Below are positions 7,543 through 10,338 of a stretch of 10,338 nucleotides of DNA, piece by piece. The notes beneath the pieces are model-generated. The model searched no databases. It had not been told where the DNA came from and worked only from the letters and a program-made list of their open reading frames with translations. The stretch spans positions 1 through 10,338 of the forward strand of contig SCTD01000516.1 of the NCBI GenBank assembly GCA_004299215.1, written 5' to 3'. The translations under genes and the position numbers were made by a program. Each line of letters starts with the position of its first letter. The first letter of the stretch is position 1. The DNA is from Frankiales bacterium (GTDB lineage Bacteria; Actinomycetota; Actinomycetes; Mycobacteriales; SCTD01).

Positions 7543-8910
7543 TCACCGTCGCGAGAAGACCAGCGGAGCGAGCTCGGGCTCGATCCCCAGTGCCAGCTGA
7601 CAGATCTCGCCGTCGGGTCCGGTCCCGAACGACGCGGGGAAGTGGAAGCCCGGGACCGTCAGGTAGCTGAGCCGCCAGTCGTCGCCACGGACGTGCGTCA
7701 GGGCCAGCTCGTCGCCGAGGCCGTGGAAGGAGGTGGTCAGCGCGCCGTCGCGGACGCGCACCGCGAAGTCCCCGTAGCCCGGGTGATGGAAGGTCCCGGC
7801 GTAGGCCTGCAGGTCGCGGGGCGGGTCGTCGTCACCGGCAACCGGGGTCGGCGGTGCCGGGGTGGCTGCGGCCAGCCGCGCCCCCCAGGGGATCGGGTCC
7901 AGCCCGAGCAGCCGGTCGAGCAGGGTGAAGCCGAGTGCGAGCGGCAGCCGCGAGCCGTGCTCGTTGGTGAGGACGGCGACCCCGACCCCGGCCTCCGGCA
8001 CCACCATGACCTGGCTGGCGAAGCCGATCTGGCTGCCGCCGTGCACGTGCAGCCGGAGGCCCCGGTAGACGAAGGCGAGGTTGCCCAGGGCGTAGCCCAG
8101 CACGTGCGCCTCCGGGAACGGCAGGTCCTCGGTCGAGATCACCGACGGCGTGTGCAGCATCCGGAGCACCGCGGGGCTGATCGGTCCCTGGCCCAGGCGG
8201 GCGAGCAGCCACCGGCAGAGGTCGTCGGCGTTGGTGACCATGCCCCCGTTCGGCAGGTCGTAGCTCCTGGTCTGGAAGGGCACCCGGCGGCCGTCGACGT
8301 GCGGCGCGGCGAAGTCGCCCGCCGTCTGCTCGGGACGGTACGTCGACGTCCCGGTCATCCCCAGCGGGTCGAGGATCCGCTCGGCGAGCACGCCTGCCCA
8401 CGGCCGGCCGGTCAGCACCTCGGCGACGTGCCCGGCCGTCGCGTAGTGGGCGTTGTTGTAGCCGAACCCCTGGCGGAACGGCCGGCTCGCCTCGAGGTAG
8501 CGCATCCGACGTGCGACCTGCTCGTTCGTGATCGCGAAGTCCCCGTTCCCCACGGTCACCAGCTCGTGCCGCGGAAGGCCCGTGCGGTGGGCGAGCAGGT
8601 CGCGGCACGTCACCCACTCGCTGACCCGCTCGTCGTGCATGGCGAACCACGGGAGGTGGTCCTGCACCGGCCGGTCGAGGTCGAGCAGCCCGTCCTCCAC
8701 GAGCAGGCACAGCGTGGCGGCGGCGAAGCACTTGGTGTCCGAGGCGAGCATGTAGAGGGTCCGCGCGGTGACGGGGTCGGTGCCGTCGCGTCGCCCGAAG
8801 CCCTCCGCCAGGACTACCTCACCATCGGCGACCGCCGCGACGGCGGCGCCGGGGACGGCGAAGCGGTCGCACTCGGCCTGCGCGAGCTCGCGCAGCAGGT
8901 CTCCGATCAT
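7543..8910 (-). CDS. Serine hydrolase, beta-lactamase (class C)/esterase family with DUF3471-like C-terminus
   Basis: A 455-residue hydrolase. Seen: VPGAAV (19-24) in the N-terminal hairpin; the SxxK motif SDTK (57-60) with the nucleophile Ser57 and general base Lys60; DLLAHRTGLP (104-113), a hallmark of the family; YNN (151-153), the Tyr-x-Asn motif; NGGM (221-224); and HGG (290-292) where beta-lactamases have KTG. The C-terminal region (about 365-455), with YAGTFHHPGYGDF, looks like the DUF3471 beta-barrel-like tail of many such esterases. There is no signal peptide, so it is likely cytoplasmic. Family members include esterases, D-amino acid peptidases and beta-lactamases; with HGG rather than KTG an esterase or peptidase seems more likely than true beta-lactam resistance (inference). 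Start is ATG 8910, overlapping the upstream stop as ATGA; a longer frame continues to 9531, but it runs antisense-like through the hydrolase gene upstream and is not coding. Substrate unknown. Confidence 0.9.
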   Translation of the reverse strand: MIGDLLRELAQAECDRFAVPGAAVAAVADGEVVLAEGFGRRDGTDPVTARTLYMLASDTKCFAAATLCLLVEDGLLDLDRPVQDHLPWFAMHDERVSEWVTCRDLLAHRTGLPRHELVTVGNGDFAITNEQVARRMRYLEASRPFRQGFGYNNAHYATAGHVAEVLTGRPWAGVLAERILDPLGMTGTSTYRPEQTAGDFAAPHVDGRRVPFQTRSYDLPNGGMVTNADDLCRWLLARLGQGPISPAVLRMLHTPSVISTEDLPFPEAHVLGYALGNLAFVYRGLRLHVHGGSQIGFASQVMVVPEAGVGVAVLTNEHGSRLPLALGFTLLDRLLGLDPIPWGARLAAATPAPPTPVAGDDDPPRDLQAYAGTFHHPGYGDFAVRVRDGALTTSFHGLGDELALTHVRGDDWRLSYLTVPGFHFPASFGTGPDGEICQLALGIEPELAPLVFSRR

Positions 8911-9734
8911 GCCTGGAGGAACTTCGCGATGCGCTGCGCGACCAGCTCCGGATGGGTCCGGATCAGCATGTGCGACGCGTCGACGGTGGCGACCTCGGTC
9001 CGCGGTCGTTCCGCGGCCAGCGCAGCGAGGTCCCGCACGAGACCTCGGCGGTAGGCCTCGGCCAGCGGCACCCCCTTGCCCGCCCAGAGCCGCATGATGC
9101 GCCGGTCCTCCGTGGCGACGGCGTTGAAGACGAGCAGCGGGCAGCGCAGCTCCCGGTACATCGCGAACAGGTCGAGCGCGTCCACCTCCCGCCGCACCTG
9201 CGTCACCGTCTCGGCCGCGACGACCGGTTGCCTCAGCAGGCGCAGCAGCCCCCGCAGGCCGGTCGCGACCGGCCCCGTCGTCAGCTGGTCGACCCGGCGG
9301 TCCTGCTTTGCCCAGCCCTCGAGAACCTGCGCCTCGTCGTAGCCGGCGTACTGGTCCGGCCGGCCGCGGCCGTGTCCGTCGATGTTGACCACGCCCAGGC
9401 AGGACGGGTGCTCCGTCCCGTAGGCCAGCGCCACCATGCCACCGAGCGAGTGCCCGCCGACCGCCGGTGCGTCGAGCCCGTACGCCTCGGCCACGTCGGC
9501 GACGTCCTGCACGGCCGTGGCGACGGACCACGGCGCGGGCCCGGTGTCGCCGTGCCCGCGGAAGTCGAACGTGACGACGCGATGCGTGAGGCTCAGCCGC
9601 TCCGCGAGCGGAGCCAGCGACCGCTGATCCATCCCCGCCCCGTGCATGAGCACCAGGGGTGGGCCGTCACCCCCGTAGTCGCACGTCGCGAGCGCCGCAC
9701 CTCGTCCGTCGACGGTCGCGGTCGAGCCGGTCAC
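8907..9734 (-). CDS. Alpha/beta hydrolase fold protein
   Basis: A 275-residue single-domain hydrolase of usual length. Seen: the oxyanion-hole motif HGAG (31-34), FDFRGHGDT (56-64) typical of the loop after strand 4, the nucleophile elbow GHSLGG with Ser96, an acidic residue after strand 6 (Glu209 or Asp210 in VATEDR), and the catalytic His255 in DASHM. No signal peptide, so cytoplasmic. The fold covers esterases, lactonases, epoxide hydrolases, haloalkane dehalogenases and haloperoxidases, and the sequence does not choose among them. The start is GTG 9734, only 7 bases after the stop of the binding-protein gene. Its ribosome site is weak, so re-initiation by ribosomes finishing the upstream gene is likely. 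The end overlaps the serine hydrolase start by 4 bases. Two hydrolases of unrelated folds coupled this tightly suggest sequential action on the same compound class or breakdown of related esters (inference). Confidence 0.9.
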   Translation of the reverse strand: MTGSTATVDGRGAALATCDYGGDGPPLVLMHGAGMDQRSLAPLAERLSLTHRVVTFDFRGHGDTGPAPWSVATAVQDVADVAEAYGLDAPAVGGHSLGGMVALAYGTEHPSCLGVVNIDGHGRGRPDQYAGYDEAQVLEGWAKQDRRVDQLTTGPVATGLRGLLRLLRQPVVAAETVTQVRREVDALDLFAMYRELRCPLLVFNAVATEDRRIMRLWAGKGVPLAEAYRRGLVRDLAALAAERPRTEVATVDASHMLIRTHPELVAQRIAKFLQA

Positions 9735-9741
9735 CGTCGCG

Positions 9742-10338
9742 TCACGAGCGGTTGCTCCGGCTCGTGTACTTCAGGCACGTGCAGGCGTCGTAGTCGTAGG
9801 CCATGTCGCGGACGGAGCTGACCCCGTAGTGGCGCGTCGGGCCCAGCACGCTGCCGAACGTCAGCGCGGTCCGGAAGCTCGTCCCGAGTCTCTCGTAGCC
9901 ACGCCGCAACCCGGCGACGGTTGGCTCCCCGCCTGCCGTCAGCGCGGCACGGAAGGAGTAGACGGCATCGCAGACGGCGTACATCAGCTTCTGGTCCGTG
10001 CGATTGGCGCCGGCGGAGAGCCCGCCCGCCTTCATCGCGCTGTCGCAGCGCGCCGCGCCGGGGTTCTTCCCCGGGTCCTCGGGGCCGTTGACGTCCTGCA
10101 GCGGAGCCCAGCCGACGGTCTGCGCACCGCGCAGCTGCTCGGGAGGGGAGTTCGCCGCGCCGATCGAGCCCAGCCCCGGCAGGTACGCGTAGCGGGGCCG
10201 GTAGGACTGGGACTCGGCGTCACGCAGGAAGAACGCCGAGGCGCCGAAGACGTGCGTGATGCCGTTCGCCTTGAACCTGAGCACGGCGGACTTCGTCGCC
10301 GCCAGCGCGTCGGAGGCGCTGCCGGAGTAGGTCACGGT
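9742..10338 (-). CDS. Periplasmic substrate-binding protein, type 1 (branched-chain amino acid/ligand-binding-like), C-terminal part, cut by window edge
   Basis: The last 198 residues of a longer protein whose start lies past the right edge; the GTG at 10335 is an internal Val codon. Seen: FKANGITHVFGAS (about 22-34), the strand-turn of the type 1 periplasmic-binding fold where a ligand-responsive domain reports on substrate; then YRPRYAYLPG, a typical strand in actinobacterial homologues of the Peripla_BP_6 group; and further down a helix-rich part ending in DACTCLKY with two Cys close together. In the family such proteins are exported lipoproteins that hand a ligand to an ABC importer; here the signal peptide is outside the window and no importer permease or ATPase is seen within it. 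The stop is 7 bases before the next gene's GTG, so it is probably the upstream member of a coupled group with the two hydrolases. Ligand unknown. Confidence 0.8.
   Translation of the reverse strand, partial: TVTYSGSASDALAATKSAVLRFKANGITHVFGASAFFLRDAESQSYRPRYAYLPGLGSIGAANSPPEQLRGAQTVGWAPLQDVNGPEDPGKNPGAARCDSAMKAGGLSAGANRTDQKLMYAVCDAVYSFRAALTAGGEPTVAGLRRGYERLGTSFRTALTFGSVLGPTRHYGVSSVRDMAYDYDACTCLKYTSRSNRS

Noticed and set aside
5866..9054. A 1062-codon open frame on the plus strand
   Set aside because: It lies antisense to the fused exporter and the serine hydrolase, both with full motif sets. Its composition (Arg, Gln, Asp, Glu, His rich, no domain) is that of a high-GC shadow frame.
8911..9531. 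N-terminal extension of the serine hydrolase frame
   Set aside because: It overlaps the alpha/beta hydrolase gene in another frame, and its translation is Gly/Arg/Ala-rich. ATG 8910 gives a protein starting just before the family's first conserved hairpin.

Overview
The window is a stretch of very G+C-rich DNA from a high-GC Gram-positive bacterium (Actinomycetota). The evidence is the almost exclusive G/C third codon positions, frequent GTG starts, tight 4-bp ATGA gene overlaps, and the long antisense reading frames that come with such base composition. A Nocardioides-like or related soil lineage is plausible from the style of the substrate-binding protein, but the genus is a guess. No tRNA, rRNA, CRISPR, insertion sequence, integrase or phage gene is visible.

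Layout from left to right. The N-terminal 60 codons of a serine hydrolase of the class C beta-lactamase family run leftward off the window edge (1-182, minus). A 182-bp divergent intergenic region follows (183-364) and holds a perfect 10-bp-arm dyad at 321-342. Two half-size ABC exporter genes then run rightward as a translationally coupled pair (365-2119 and 2116-3957). They converge, with only 6 bp between stop codons, on a leftward gene for a fused full-size ABC exporter of 1164 residues (TMD-NBD-TMD-NBD; 3964-7458). Upstream of that on the same strand are a complete serine hydrolase of the beta-lactamase family with a DUF3471-like tail (7543-8910), an alpha/beta hydrolase (8907-9734), and the C-terminal 198 residues of a periplasmic substrate-binding protein that continues past the right edge (9742-10338).

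How the genes fit together. The half-transporter pair reads as a heterodimeric type IV exporter with one degenerate and one consensus ATP site. The first subunit has Asp for the catalytic Glu and Asp for the Q-loop Gln but a perfect LSGGQ. The second has the catalytic Glu but an LSSGE signature. The fused exporter carries the same split, with the halves in the opposite order: its C-terminal NBD has lost the catalytic Glu and the switch His, and its N-terminal NBD has the odd LSAGE signature. The four leftward genes are packed (7-bp gap, 4-bp overlap, 84-bp gap) and may be one transcription unit joining a binding protein, two hydrolases and an exporter. Nothing in the sequence gives a substrate for any of these transporters.

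The most interesting points are the mirrored ATP-site asymmetry of the two adjacent exporters, the dyad in front of the half-transporter pair, and the mixed composition of the leftward gene group. I see no clear case for a wholly new system; every gene belongs to a recognisable family.
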